Assembly (NCBI GenBank): GCA_965220665.1
Contig: CBDCQQ010000005.1
Coordinates: forward strand, 1,674,001 to 1,738,000
Length of the DNA stretch: 64,000 nucleotides
Direction: 5' to 3'
DNA from: JAJDZL01 sp965220665
GTDB lineage: Bacteria; Pseudomonadota; Gammaproteobacteria; Arenicellales; JAJDZL01
Each line of letters opens with the position of its first letter. Positions within the stretch are counted from its first letter, which is position 1. This document shows, piece by piece, positions 36,676-45,406 of the stretch. The notes under the pieces are model-generated. The model saw nothing but the letters and a program-made list of their open reading frames with translations, was not told the origin of the DNA and did no database searches. The position numbers were made by a program, and so were the translations under genes.

Positions 36676-37659
36676 TTATTGCTCACTAACCTTCTGGATC
36701 ATTTCCATGCCACCGACACGATCGGCATTTTTTTCGTAAACCGACTGAACCGCACCCTGAAATGCAGCAAGTTCAACTTCGTTGAATTCAATTCCTTTTT
36801 CTTTCAATGAAGCTAGCGCGTCGCCAGCCATTTTGTCCATGGCTACGCGTTGTACTGCGGTCGCCGCAGCCGCAGCTTCGCGTACTTTTGCCTGCAGGTC
36901 AGATGGTAGCTCAGCCAATGCCTTATCGCTGCAAACTAAAGCTGCAGCAAGATACATGTGACCGGTCAGGGAAACATACTTTGTAACTTCGTAGAAGTTC
37001 TCGACCAAGAGATCAACATGATCAGTTTCTGCGCCGTCAATGACACCTTGCTGCAGACTGGTATACACTTCACCGAATGACATCGGTGTCGCCTGCGCAC
37101 CAAGTGCATTGAAAGTGTCGATCAGAACTGGGCTACCCATCACTCGTATTTTCAATCCCTTCAGATCGTCCGGTGTCACTACCGGGCGAGTGTCATTCCA
37201 GGCATTTCGGATGCCGGAAAACCACCAGCCGAGAACATCAGATTCGAGCGCCATTTCAACTTTACTTGCAACGGAGTCTCCAATCGGTCCGTCCACGACT
37301 CGGTAAAAATGGTCAATGTCGCTGAAAATAAATGGCAAATTGAATAGATCGGCTTCCGGTACAAAGGGTGCCAGACCACCGCCGGCACTTTCAACTGCGC
37401 AATGCAAGGTGCCTTGTTTGAGCATTTGGCTGGTTTCCTCTTCGCTGCCCAGTTGTTCACCTGGAAAAATCTGCACTTCAATGGCGCCATTGGAGCTTGC
37501 TTCGAGCTGCTCCTTGAAGGCTACCGCTCCATCCTGAAACGGATGTTGCTCAGGGCCATTGTGTGCAAGTTTCAACGTAAAGTCGGCTGCGCCAACTCCT
37601 CCGGCTGCAACCATCAGCACTGCAGCAGAAATACCAACAAAAAACTGCTTGATTTTCAT
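36676..37659 (-). CDS. dctP: TRAP transporter solute-binding protein (DctP family)
   Basis: Periplasmic receptor of the TRAP system. ATG 37659 has GAGGAG 9 bases upstream, whereas ATG 37668 would touch it. A signal peptide (ISAAVLMVAAGGVGAA) is followed by FTLKLAHNGPEQHPFQDGAVAFKEQLE, the usual DctP opening, and the substrate-pocket region KGLKIRVMGSPVLIDTFNALGAQATPMSFGEVYTSLQQGVIDGAE, in which the Arg clamps a carboxylate. The length is 327 residues. The sequence resembles binding proteins for sugar acids or C4-dicarboxylates. The stop codon is right at the IS boundary. Confidence 0.94.
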   Translation of the reverse strand: MKIKQFFVGISAAVLMVAAGGVGAADFTLKLAHNGPEQHPFQDGAVAFKEQLEASSNGAIEVQIFPGEQLGSEEETSQMLKQGTLHCAVESAGGGLAPFVPEADLFNLPFIFSDIDHFYRVVDGPIGDSVASKVEMALESDVLGWWFSGIRNAWNDTRPVVTPDDLKGLKIRVMGSPVLIDTFNALGAQATPMSFGEVYTSLQQGVIDGAETDHVDLLVENFYEVTKYVSLTGHMYLAAALVCSDKALAELPSDLQAKVREAAAAATAVQRVAMDKMAGDALASLKEKGIEFNEVELAAFQGAVQSVYEKNADRVGGMEMIQKVSEQ

Positions 37660-37711
37660 ATCACTCATCTCCTCGTAGTTTTGTAGTTAATGAAACTGTT
37701 AAATCTGTAAT

Positions 37712-37939
37712 TTATTGTAGACCCATACAATCCACATTCATTCTATTGTGCCAGCGATTTAATATGGAACCACCCCAGATATCTCCGACTGTGAATCCTT
37801 CGGGAAACGGATCATCAATATTAACGACATACTGAGCAAAGCCTGTGATGCAGGCCGGTCCCTGAATTGTTGGCGCAATTGCTAGCTGGTTTCCCACAGT
37901 CTGCAGGGCGACAGGGTGCACCAATTTTGAAATTTTCAT
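37712..37939 (-). CDS. Small protein of unknown function, coupled to the aldo/keto reductase
   Basis: I do not recognise this 75-residue protein. It starts with ATG overlapping the reductase stop (ATGA), which argues that it is a real, coupled gene. It is not clearly hydrophobic and has no signal peptide; an internal segment (FTVGDIWGGSILNRWHNRMNVDCMGLQ) has several Trp and Gly. It may be a fragment of a longer enzyme whose remainder has been lost. It precedes dctP by 52 bases and so belongs to the same transcript. Confidence 0.5.
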   Translation of the reverse strand: MKISKLVHPVALQTVGNQLAIAPTIQGPACITGFAQYVVNIDDPFPEGFTVGDIWGGSILNRWHNRMNVDCMGLQ

Positions 37940-38985
37940 GCTGGCTTTTCCCAGCTGACTTTCATCTTCATCCAGTTTGCTGTATTGTGAAAATCGGCAA
38001 CAACGCTTCCCTCGGGCACAAGTGCATCACATTCGGCTCGCGTCTGATCGTCCAAGCTCATGTCTTTTACAGGTATCAGGCTGACTAGCTGTTCAACTGT
38101 TCTCGGACCAATCAGCGGCGCGGTGATTCCCGGTTGATCTTTAACCCACAGAATCGCCAGCTGAGCAGGCGTTAAACCTAGTTGCTGTGCAATTTCAGTA
38201 AATCGATTGCCCACTTCGATGCCCTTTTCAGTGACGCGATCAGCGTAGAATCCACCTCTTAATGCCGCTCTGGAATTTTCGGGGTAGGAAGAAGCCGACG
38301 AGTATCGGCCAGCCAATACTCCCATCGCCATGGGTGCCCATGCGATCAAACCCAATCCATGACTCTGACAAAGTGGGATTAGTTCATTCTCTATTCTGCG
38401 GTCCAGCAAATTGTAGGGCGGCTGTTCAGATACAAAACGAGCGTATCCCTTCAACTCACTAACCATGATCGCTTCCATTACGCTCCATGCTGGATGCGTT
38501 GAACACCCGATGTAGCGAACCTTGCCCTGTCGGACAAGATCTGTAAGCGCTCCCAATTGTTCATCCCAAGGGATGTCAGGAGAGGGGCGGTGAAGCTGGT
38601 ACAAATCGATGTAGTCGGTTTGCAGTCTCTGAAGGGAATTTTCGCAGGCGCGAATGATGTGCAGGCGAGAGTGACCATAATCGTTTGGCTGGTAAAGCGA
38701 CGGCTCGTCCAGAGAGTACCCAGGGCGTCGTCTGCCATGATCAACCTTAGTCGCGATCAGGGTCTGATGTCTGCGGCCATTTGCTTTGAGTGCGCGTCCG
38801 ATAATTTTTTCCCCTTCACCGTCCGCATAAATATCGCCGGTATCAACCAGATTAATACCGGCATCTAGTGCCATATCGAGGATTCGCGTCGCTTCTTTTT
38901 CTGGCGTCGGGTCTGCAAAATTGTCCGTGCCAAGACACAAACTGGAAACCTGGACACCTGTACGTCCAAGCGTTCTGTATTCCAT
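37936..38985 (-). CDS. Aldo/keto reductase
   Basis: An NADPH-dependent oxidoreductase with a TIM-barrel fold. ATG 38985 (MEYRTLGRTGVQVSSLCLG) has AGGAG upstream. Catalytic positions: Asp in INLVDTGDIYADGEGE with Tyr in DIY, Lys in TLIATKVDHG, and His in YQLHRPSP. The C-terminal cofactor-binding block is GITAPLIGPRTVEQL. The length is 349 residues. It is probably the first gene of the reductase-small protein-dctPQM-SDR' operon, so a role in metabolising the imported sugar or hydroxy acid is likely but unproven. Confidence 0.9.
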   Translation of the reverse strand: MEYRTLGRTGVQVSSLCLGTDNFADPTPEKEATRILDMALDAGINLVDTGDIYADGEGEKIIGRALKANGRRHQTLIATKVDHGRRRPGYSLDEPSLYQPNDYGHSRLHIIRACENSLQRLQTDYIDLYQLHRPSPDIPWDEQLGALTDLVRQGKVRYIGCSTHPAWSVMEAIMVSELKGYARFVSEQPPYNLLDRRIENELIPLCQSHGLGLIAWAPMAMGVLAGRYSSASSYPENSRAALRGGFYADRVTEKGIEVGNRFTEIAQQLGLTPAQLAILWVKDQPGITAPLIGPRTVEQLVSLIPVKDMSLDDQTRAECDALVPEGSVVADFHNTANWMKMKVSWEKPA

Positions 38986-39454
38986 TGTTGCTCTGTCTCC
39001 TGTCAATTTGCCGCTTTCAATGGCAGCAAATAATTTAGTTTACTCAACTCACCAGTAAAAATCTGAGAATTTATCGGTGCGAGATAATTTCGCACCGAAC
39101 CCTGAGTCCAAAATGGCGACAAACATGTCTAGCCGAGCGTAGACTGATGCCTATCAGCCTCCTTCAGCACAGATCGAAATTCCAATCGACGCCTTATCTG
39201 AAATCTAGAAATGTTCGATTGAACAATCTACGATCCTTAGTACTTCTCAAAAATTACTAACGCACTGTTATCTGCACTTTAAAAACTGGCAGGAGTTGCT
39301 CGCTATGATCGCTGGTCCTTCACAATGCCCAGTCGTAAAACGCACCCCACCGTAGCAGGAGACCGCACGCAGCCAAGCCGATCGAACGGCCTTTTACGTT
39401 AATTGAAAATAATGACTAAACCATGGAACCATAGCTAGATTTGCTGACGGTAAA
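38986..39454. other. Intergenic region between the aldo/keto reductase and the ISKra4 element
   Basis: There are 469 bases without a credible reading frame. It should hold the promoter of the leftward reductase/TRAP operon. I see no regulator gene, tRNA or repeat here. Confidence 0.45.
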
Positions 39455-39528
39455 CCGGGTGTGATTGAAAGTGATGCGTCAAATAAAATATAGGAAGCCA
39501 TTTTTGATTGATGCCGAGAGGAGATTCG

Positions 39529-39828
39529 ATGAATTCATCGCATTCTGAGAGAGATGAGAAGTTGCTGAAGATTCTCAATATGAATCCCGAGTTGCGTGAT
39601 TGTGTTGAAGAGATGCTGCAGATTGCAGCGGATGAAGACGATGCGATTGAGACAGCTGACGATGCGGAAGATCGGATTGTCGAGCGGGGGCGCGAGCTGA
39701 ACAGGAAGGTGCTTGGCGGTTGGGCTGAGAAGCGGAGTCGTCATACGGAGGCGGCGATGGCGGCGGACCCGGAGTTGCGCCGCGCCGGTAAAAAAAACTC
39801 TGGTGGCGCAGCACGGTCGGGGTCATAG
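39529..39828 (+). CDS. ISKra4-type transposase, frame A (N-terminal part)
   Basis: Starts at ATG 39529 with GAGGAG six bases upstream. A short acidic, helical region (ERDEKLLKILNMNPELRDCVEEML ... DDAEDRIVERGRELNRKVLGGWAEKR) ends shortly after the A8 run, with a stop at 39828. Alone it lacks the catalytic domain. The product expected by -1 slipping at the A run joins it to frame B. Confidence 0.85.
   Translation: MNSSHSERDEKLLKILNMNPELRDCVEEMLQIAADEDDAIETADDAEDRIVERGRELNRKVLGGWAEKRSRHTEAAMAADPELRRAGKKNSGGAARSGS
39790..39797 (+). promoter_or_regulatory. A8 slippery site for programmed -1 frameshifting
   Basis: Eight A bases follow GGT and precede CTC. In frame A they read AAA-AAA-AAC. After a one-base backward slip the frame continues without stop into frame B as K-L-W-W-R-S-T-V, the expected ISKra4 sequence leading to VEERLFRR. 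Transcriptional slippage at the same run would give the same product. Confidence 0.75.
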
Positions 39829-40850
39829 CAGTCGAAGAAAGGCTGTTTCGCAGGGGCAGCCGGCTGGTGCGCGGATTCTCAGAGCAGGCGAAGCTGTCGT
39901 GCCGCGGCATGTCGATGCGGCTGCAGCGGGCGGTCACGGATTTCGGTGCCGAATTGCCGTTCGCCCAGGCACAGAAGAGGTTATGGGATCATTACGGAGT
40001 TGAGGTGCCGGTCAGTGCGGTTCGGGCGGTGACCGAGCGGCACGGCAAGGTGATGCATGAGCAGCAGGAGTTGGATTGCGAATGGCCACAGTGCGACGGT
40101 GTCGGGCAGGTGATTGCGCAGACCGACGGGAGCATGGTACCGGTGGTGGTTTCGGATTCGGCCGCATCCGACAGGCGCAGGGGCAAGTCATTGAGTTGGA
40201 AGGAGATTCGACTTGTGACTGCGCATGAGCACAAGCGCGTCCAGGTTCACTATGGGGGGAATTTCTCAGGCGGTGTCGAACAGACCGGGCGGCAGTTGTA
40301 TGATTGTGCCCGGCGTGCCGGTTTCGGCTGTCGGACGCAGCTGCATGCGGTTGGCGATGGGGCCGCATGGATTTACAGCCAGGTGGAAGATAAGTTTGGC
40401 AGCAATGGCAGCTATCTGGTGGATTTCATGCACCTGTGCGAATATCTGTCAGATGCGGCGCCGAGCTGTGCGCCGGATGCGGCGGACGACTGGCTGACGC
40501 AGCAGAAACAAAGACTGAAGGACAATCAGGCGTTGCAGGTGGTCGAGGCGCTGATGGCGCATGTCGAGGCGCCTTCGGTTGCCGAGAAGGATGCGCCGGT
40601 GCGAAGGGCTCATCGGTATCTGCGCAATCGCTTGGATCAGGTGGACTACAAAGGCGCCGCTGAGAGGGAACTGCCAATCGGCTCCGGGCAGATCGAGAGC
40701 TCCCATCGCCATGTCGTTCAGGCCCGTCTCAAGCGGCCGGGAGCCTGGTGGAGTGGTGACAACATTGACGGCATGCTCTCGCTTCGGCTGTGCCGTGCCA
40801 ACGATCAGTGGGATGAATATTGGGCAGGCAGCAGACGGAAAGCTGTTTGA
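39795..40850 (+). CDS. ISKra4-type transposase, frame B (catalytic part)
   Basis: Continues frame A after the -1 slip; the fused product would be about 440 residues. It shows AKLSCRGMSMRLQRAVTDFG, a DDE-like core with Asp in IAQTDGSMVPVV and in LHAVGDGAAWIYSQV, and the C-terminal LPIGSGQIESSHRHVVQARLKRPGAWW, where the Glu of QIES is the likely last acidic residue. The codon use is GC-rich compared with host genes. Confidence 0.88.
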   Translation, partial: KLWWRSTVGVIAVEERLFRRGSRLVRGFSEQAKLSCRGMSMRLQRAVTDFGAELPFAQAQKRLWDHYGVEVPVSAVRAVTERHGKVMHEQQELDCEWPQCDGVGQVIAQTDGSMVPVVVSDSAASDRRRGKSLSWKEIRLVTAHEHKRVQVHYGGNFSGGVEQTGRQLYDCARRAGFGCRTQLHAVGDGAAWIYSQVEDKFGSNGSYLVDFMHLCEYLSDAAPSCAPDAADDWLTQQKQRLKDNQALQVVEALMAHVEAPSVAEKDAPVRRAHRYLRNRLDQVDYKGAAERELPIGSGQIESSHRHVVQARLKRPGAWWSGDNIDGMLSLRLCRANDQWDEYWAGSRRKAV

Positions 40851-41193
40851 CGAACTGATTCGATTTCCGCATCACTTTCAATCGCACCCCGGTAAAGAGG
40901 GAATTTTTAGATCGGTAACCCATTGAATTGACGCGCGATTCAGCGGGTCTGAATTTTCGTTTACCCCACAAAACCCTTAGATCAGGCGTCATTTGTGGCC
41001 TGTCAGGGCAAAATCGCCAATTTCCACCCCAACCGTTCAGCGCGCCACCGGGCCCTCTGCGGGCACCTGGCCGAATCCAACGAAAATCATCTAATGATTT
41101 GTTTTAATTGACAAATAATGCCATGAGCGAATCCCAATCGTGTATAATTGACTCCATAAAAGAAACAAAAACCAACCCACGGGAGATTCACGC

Positions 41194-41996
41194 ATGGCAC
41201 TCATCAATTATGACCTTTTCGCGTCTGACTCTGCAGACAATTGTGAGCTGAAAAACCTGACCGCACTGCTCGAACAGCTCGACTTCTCAGAGCTCATCAA
41301 TGAGATTCTCATCCGCCGCAAAGGCAGAGGCCGGCGGGACTGGCCCATCGAAGCGATGCTCAATGCCGTGTTCGCGATCGACATTCTGCAGCACCGCAGC
41401 GTGTCCGGATTCGTCCGGGAGCTGAAACGCAACCCCGCGCTGATGCATGTGCTGGGCTTTCCGATGCGGCGTGGGTTTCACACCGACCCGGCCTTTGACG
41501 GTTATGCGGTGCCGAGTGATTCGGCCTTTTGCCGGTTCATCCGACTGCTGACCGAGATTGAACGCGGCACCGGTGCGCTGATGCGGGTGTTTGAGGCGCA
41601 GGTTGATGAGATCGCGGCACTGCTGCCGGACTTTGGAAAAAGTGTCGGCTACGACGGCAAAGCCGTCGAATCGCATTCGACCGGCCGGCAGCTCAAGCAT
41701 AAGGCAATCGACAAAACCACCGGCCGACATCCCACCTCTGATCCGGATGCCAGCTGGGGCGTGCACGAGCAGTACGGGACTGATCAGAACGGCCGGGAAA
41801 TCAGAAAAACCAAGAAATGGCATGGCTACACGTTACACACCCACGGGGACGTGGTTTACGAACTGCCGATTCGATTCCGGCTGGAAACGGCCCGCGAGTC
41901 CGAATACCGTCACTGCGAGGGGTTGATTGAAGAGCATGAGAAGCTGTGGTTCTTTGACCGGTGCAGGAGTTTCGTGGCCGACCGGGGGCTGGACAG
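41194..41996 (+). pseudogene. IS1182-like transposase, 5' part (interrupted)
   Basis: The first 267 codons and two bases of a transposase: an N-terminal DUF772-like domain (RRKGRGRRDWPIEAMLNAVFAIDILQHRS) and the start of the DDE core (GKSVGYDGKAVESHSTG with the first Asp, then the ADRGLDS region containing a second). At 41997 it is cut by the IS21 end. Read across, it gains only Ala before a stop. Rejoined at the duplicated GACAG it is exactly in frame with 44785 onward, giving a 474-residue protein. Confidence 0.9.
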
Positions 41997-42012
41997 TGCG
42001 TAATAAACACTT

Positions 42013-42068
42013 ATCCGAACGCGTAGTAAACACTTATCCGAACGCGGAATAAACCTAATCCGAACGCG
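42013..42068 (+). repeat. Three tandem IstA-binding-like repeats at the IS21 left end
   Basis: ATCCGAACGCG occurs at 42013-42023, 42036-42046 and 42058-42068, spaced about 22-23 bases (two helical turns), each preceded by a similar AATAAAC/AGTAAAC segment. IS21 ends are known to hold several such transposase-binding repeats. Confidence 0.85.
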
Positions 42069-42222
42069 CAGTACGGCTGATCTGCAGGATGCTGGAGGTC
42101 GGTTTTTCGGCGGCGGTTTCTGTCAGTGCAATTTGACTATTGCAGGCGTTTTTCGTATCAATCGCAGTTTTAAGTGGCGATTGAAGTCAGGGAGGCGTCA
42201 GATGACGAGAAGGAGAATTCCG

Positions 42223-43716
42223 ATGAGAAAACATAAACAGATACTCAGGCTGCATCACGAAAACGGCTGGCCGATGCGGCGCATTGCCGAGGTGCTTGAT
42301 GCGGGTACCGCGACGGTTCACAACGTGCTGGCCCAGGCCCGGCGGGCCGGTGTGAGCTGGCCGCAGGCCGAGGGCATGGATGAGGCTGAGCTGATGCGGA
42401 TTTTATATCCGAGGTCCGGGTGCGCCGGGCGCGCCGATGAGGTGGATTATGCCTGGGTGCGCGGTCAGCTGGGTCTGAAGTCGGTGACGTTGAAGCTTTT
42501 GTGGCAGGAGCTTTGCGAACGGCAGGGCTACGCCCACAGCTACGCCTGGTTCTGCCGCTGCTACAATGCATGGGCGAAAGAGGGGCGGCGCTCGATGCGC
42601 ATGGATCATGTGCCGGGCGACATGGCCTATGTGGATTACTCGGGCCTGACTGCTGCGGTTGGCGTGCGCAGGGCGCAGATTTTCGTCGGTGCGCTGGGGG
42701 TGTCGCATTACACCTATGCGCGTGCGGCGTGGACGCAGGGTCTTGAGGACTGGCTTGCGTGCAACACGCAGATGCTGGAATATTTTGGCGGGGCGCCGAA
42801 CCTGATCGTGCCGGACAACCTGAAAAGTGCGGTCAGCAAAGCCTGCCGTTACGATCCGGATGCCAACGGCGTCTACCAGCAGTGGGCGGCACACTACGAT
42901 GTGGCGGTGATGCCGGCGCGGCCGTATCGTCCAAAGGACAAGGCGATTGTGGAAAATGCGGTGCAGCAGGTTCAGCGGTGGGTTCTGGCGCCGCTTCGCA
43001 ATCAGCGCTTCGAGAGACTTTCGCAGCTGAACCAGGCGGTCCGCGGCCGGATCGAGCAGCTCAACGAGCGGCCGTTTTCGGATCGTCCGGGCAGCCGCCG
43101 GGAGATCTTCGAGTCGGTTGACCGGCCGGCTCTGCGGCCGCTGCCGCTGGCACCGTTTCATGCACTTGACATCAGAACCGCAAAAGTCGGTTGCGACTAT
43201 CACGTCCAGTATGCCCGGCACTGGTATTCGGTGCCCCACGAGCTGGTCGGCAAAGCGGTTGAGATCCGCGCCGATGCCGATGTGGTGACGGTGTTTTTCA
43301 AGGGCCGGCAGGTGTGCATGCATGTCAGACAGCCGCAGCATGGGCACTCGACTGTGGATTCGCACATGCCCAGGGCGCATGAGTTCATGCACAAATGGAC
43401 GGCCGAGCGCATCGAGGGCTGGGCCGCCGAGGTGGGCGAGGACTGCCGCGCGTTCGTGCAGGCAAGAATCAGCGAGGCGCGGCATGTCCAGCAGGTCAGC
43501 CGCAAGGCGCTGGGGCTGCTGTCGCTGAGCCGCGAATACGACAATGTGCGCCTCAATGCGGCCTGCCGCATCGCCAACCAGCAGGGACTGAGCCGTCTCG
43601 CACAGATTCGGGAGATTCTGACAAATGGCGCCGACCTGCGATGCCAGTCCGCCGAGCTGGATCTGCAGCTGCCGCAGGATCACGAAAACCTGCGCGGCGC
43701 AGACCAGTTCAAGTGA
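42223..43716 (+). CDS. istA: IS21 transposase IstA
   Basis: DDE recombinase that cuts and joins the element ends. ATG 42223 is chosen because AAGGAG lies 7 bases upstream. The N-terminal helix-turn-helix (GWPMRRIAEVLDAGTATVHNVL) is followed by an rve-type integrase core: Asp in GDMAYVDYSG, Asp in NLIVPDNLKSAV, Glu in PKDKAIVENAVQQV. A C-terminal domain resembling the Mu transposase C-terminal segment follows (VGCDYHVQYARHWYSVPHELVG). The length is 497 residues, normal for the family. Confidence 0.95.
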   Translation: MRKHKQILRLHHENGWPMRRIAEVLDAGTATVHNVLAQARRAGVSWPQAEGMDEAELMRILYPRSGCAGRADEVDYAWVRGQLGLKSVTLKLLWQELCERQGYAHSYAWFCRCYNAWAKEGRRSMRMDHVPGDMAYVDYSGLTAAVGVRRAQIFVGALGVSHYTYARAAWTQGLEDWLACNTQMLEYFGGAPNLIVPDNLKSAVSKACRYDPDANGVYQQWAAHYDVAVMPARPYRPKDKAIVENAVQQVQRWVLAPLRNQRFERLSQLNQAVRGRIEQLNERPFSDRPGSRREIFESVDRPALRPLPLAPFHALDIRTAKVGCDYHVQYARHWYSVPHELVGKAVEIRADADVVTVFFKGRQVCMHVRQPQHGHSTVDSHMPRAHEFMHKWTAERIEGWAAEVGEDCRAFVQARISEARHVQQVSRKALGLLSLSREYDNVRLNAACRIANQQGLSRLAQIREILTNGADLRCQSAELDLQLPQDHENLRGADQFK

Positions 43717-43723
43717 GGGGTGC

Positions 43724-44491
43724 ATGATGAACAGACAGGTACTGACCAATCTGAGGAAGCTGTCGCTGGGATCGATGTCGCAGGCGCTGGAACACCAGCT
43801 TGAGCAGCCCGGCACTTATGAGGATCTCGGGTTCACTGAACGGCTGGGTCTGCTGGTCGATCACGAACTGCAGTGCCGACATCAGCGCCGCCTGCAGCGG
43901 CTGATCAAAGGCGCCGGTTTCCGCCTCGCCGCAAGCCTCGACGACATTGACTACCGCGCGTCGCGCGGCCTCAGCCGCCAGCAGATCGCCGAGCTGGGCC
44001 ATTGCGGCTGGATCGAAAAAGCCCAGAACCTGCTGATCACCGGACCGTGCGGTTCGGGAAAATCGCATGTGGCCTGCGCACTCGGACGCTCGGCGTGCCT
44101 GCTCAATCACGACGTGCGCTACCTGCGTCTGCCGTCGCTGCTGTCGCAGTTCGACCAGGCCAGAGCCACCGGTTCGTATCATCAGTTCATCCAGCGCCTC
44201 GGCCAGGTGTCGCTGGTGATCATCGACGACTGGGGCCTGCAGCCGCTGACGGCGGCCGACCGGCGCGACCTGATGGAACTGATGGATGTGCGCTACGGAC
44301 GCCGCTCGGTCGCCATGGTCAGCCAGCTGCCGGTCGACAGCTGGCATTCAGCCATCGGCGACCCGACGCTGGCCGATGCCATCTTGGACCGGCTGATTCA
44401 CAATGCCCACCGCATTGCGCTGCAGGGCGAGTCGATGAGAAAACGAAACGCACTGGAACCGGCGGCGACGCATGAGCCAGGCCCCGCATAA
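43724..44491 (+). CDS. istB: IS21 helper ATPase IstB
   Basis: AAA+ ATPase related to DnaC that remodels target DNA for IstA. It starts at ATG 43724 or 43727 after GAGGGG. Walker A is GPCGSGKSHVA, Walker B LVIIDDWGL, sensor-type residues SQLPVDSWHSAIGDPTLADAILDRLIHNAHRI. The length is 255 residues. It follows istA by 7 bases. Confidence 0.95.
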   Translation: MMNRQVLTNLRKLSLGSMSQALEHQLEQPGTYEDLGFTERLGLLVDHELQCRHQRRLQRLIKGAGFRLAASLDDIDYRASRGLSRQQIAELGHCGWIEKAQNLLITGPCGSGKSHVACALGRSACLLNHDVRYLRLPSLLSQFDQARATGSYHQFIQRLGQVSLVIIDDWGLQPLTAADRRDLMELMDVRYGRRSVAMVSQLPVDSWHSAIGDPTLADAILDRLIHNAHRIALQGESMRKRNALEPAATHEPGPA

Positions 44492-44503
44492 TAAGTCCAT
44501 TAC

Positions 44504-44578
44504 CAACCCTGTGAAAAATTCCCTACGGCAAGTTCAAGCGTGCAGGCACGCTTGCCTACGGGTTTTTTAACAGGGTTG
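44504..44578 (+). terminator. Long hairpin with T6 tract after istB
   Basis: A central perfect stem, CAAGCGTG (44535-44542) / CACGCTTG (44547-44554) with loop CAGG, is enclosed by outer complementary arms CAACCCTGT (44504-44512) and ACAGGGTTG (44570-44578). T6 (44563-44568) follows the inner stem. This fits a strong intrinsic terminator of the istAB transcript and may also block readthrough into the right end. Confidence 0.75.
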
Positions 44579-44709
44579 CCAACCGACTTATTTACGCTCC
44601 TTGGCATATTGAACGCTGATTCTGACTTGACATCGGGAGGTGTTTCATCGTTAAATAAGAGACTGAAAAAGACACTGAGAAAGACACTGCCGGTTCCGAA
44701 AACAGGTGC

Positions 44710-44764
44710 CGCGTTCAGATAACTGTTTATTCCATGTTCGGATAACTTTATTCGGCGTTCGGAT
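44710..44764 (-). repeat. Three IstA-binding-like repeats at the IS21 right end
   Basis: Inverted copies related to the left-end core are at 44710-44720, 44733-44743 and 44754-44764 (consensus GTTCRGAT on the plus strand), each with ATAAA nearby. They are more diverged than the left-end copies, as is common for IS21 ends of unequal strength. Confidence 0.8.
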
Positions 44765-44784
44765 TAAGTAGAATACGCAGACAG

Positions 44785-45406
44785 CAATCAGATTCGAAAG
44801 CGCCTTTTTGAGAACGGCATTGTAGGGGTGATTGACACGCGCAGGCTGTGGCAGGACGCCAATCTGCATCCGGAACAGCTCAAAGTGCCGACCCGGCCGC
44901 TGGATGAGTCGAAGGTGGATGCGATCCTTCGCACGGAGAACGGCAATCTGTACTGTCAGTGTCCTGAGAGCCGGGAACTTCGACGGATGCATTATCAGGG
45001 ACGGGAGCAGAAGCGCGGCACGCTCAAGTGGGCCTGTCCGGCGGCCAGTTATGATTTCACCTGTAAAGGCCAGGCGGCCTGTTACCGCATGGGTCAGGTG
45101 AAACCGGGGTCGAAGAGCCGGGTGGTGCGGGTGAAGATGGACCCGGATCATCTTCGCAATTACGGCCCTTTGCCGCCGAATTCATACAAGTGGCGGCGGC
45201 ATTACGATCAGAGGTCGGCGATGGAGCGGATTTATTCAAGAGTCGATCAGGCGCATCTGGCGCACGATCATTTCCTGCGCGGCAAAGCGCGCCTGACGCT
45301 GAAGTTCACCGTTGGCTATGCGGTGATGCTGGCGCGGGCGTGTGTGGCGGTCAAGGCCGGACAGCCGGAAAAGATGCGCAGCTGGGCGTCCTCGCTGGCG
45401 GCCTGA
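44785..45406 (+). pseudogene. IS1182-like transposase, 3' part (interrupted)
   Basis: Continues the split transposase in the correct frame from the second GACAG copy: NQIRKRLFENGIVGVIDTRR, then a Cys-rich linker (CQCPES ... WACPAASYDFTCKGQAACY) and the last catalytic region (SAMERIYSRVDQAHLAHDHFLRGKARLTLKFTVGYAVML with Glu). No in-frame damage is seen apart from the insertion, so the IS21 jump is recent relative to decay of this gene. Confidence 0.88.

Larger units (their letters stand above)
39455..40892 (+). mobile_element. ISKra4-family insertion sequence, about 1.44 kb
   Basis: Imperfect inverted ends are CCGGGTGTGATTGAAAGTGA.. (39455-39478) and the complement of 40868-40892; the two differ by one indel and one substitution over 25 bases. 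TAAA occurs directly outside both ends (39451-39454 and 40893-40896), a possible 4-bp duplication (GGTAAA can be read on both sides, so the exact edge is uncertain by two bases). It contains two transposase frames joined by a -1 frameshift. Confidence 0.85.
41997..44779 (+). mobile_element. IS21-family insertion sequence, 2783 bp, 5-bp target duplication
   Basis: The ends are TGCGTA...TACGCA, with the terminal TG/CA typical of IS21. The target repeat GACAG is on both sides (41992-41996 and 44780-44784). Removing the element and one GACAG restores the interrupted transposase frame (..GLDS-NQIRKR..), which proves the boundaries. It carries istA and istB in the usual overlapping-operon order, and multiple repeats at both ends. 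Confidence 0.96.

Noticed and set aside
41108..41148. TTGACA and TATAAT before the IS1182-like transposase
   Set aside because: The spacing is 29 bases, too long for a normal sigma-70 promoter; either box may function alone but the pair does not.
42403..43815. 470-codon minus-strand frame opposite istA
   Set aside because: Antisense shadow of a clear transposase with matching codon periodicity on the plus strand.
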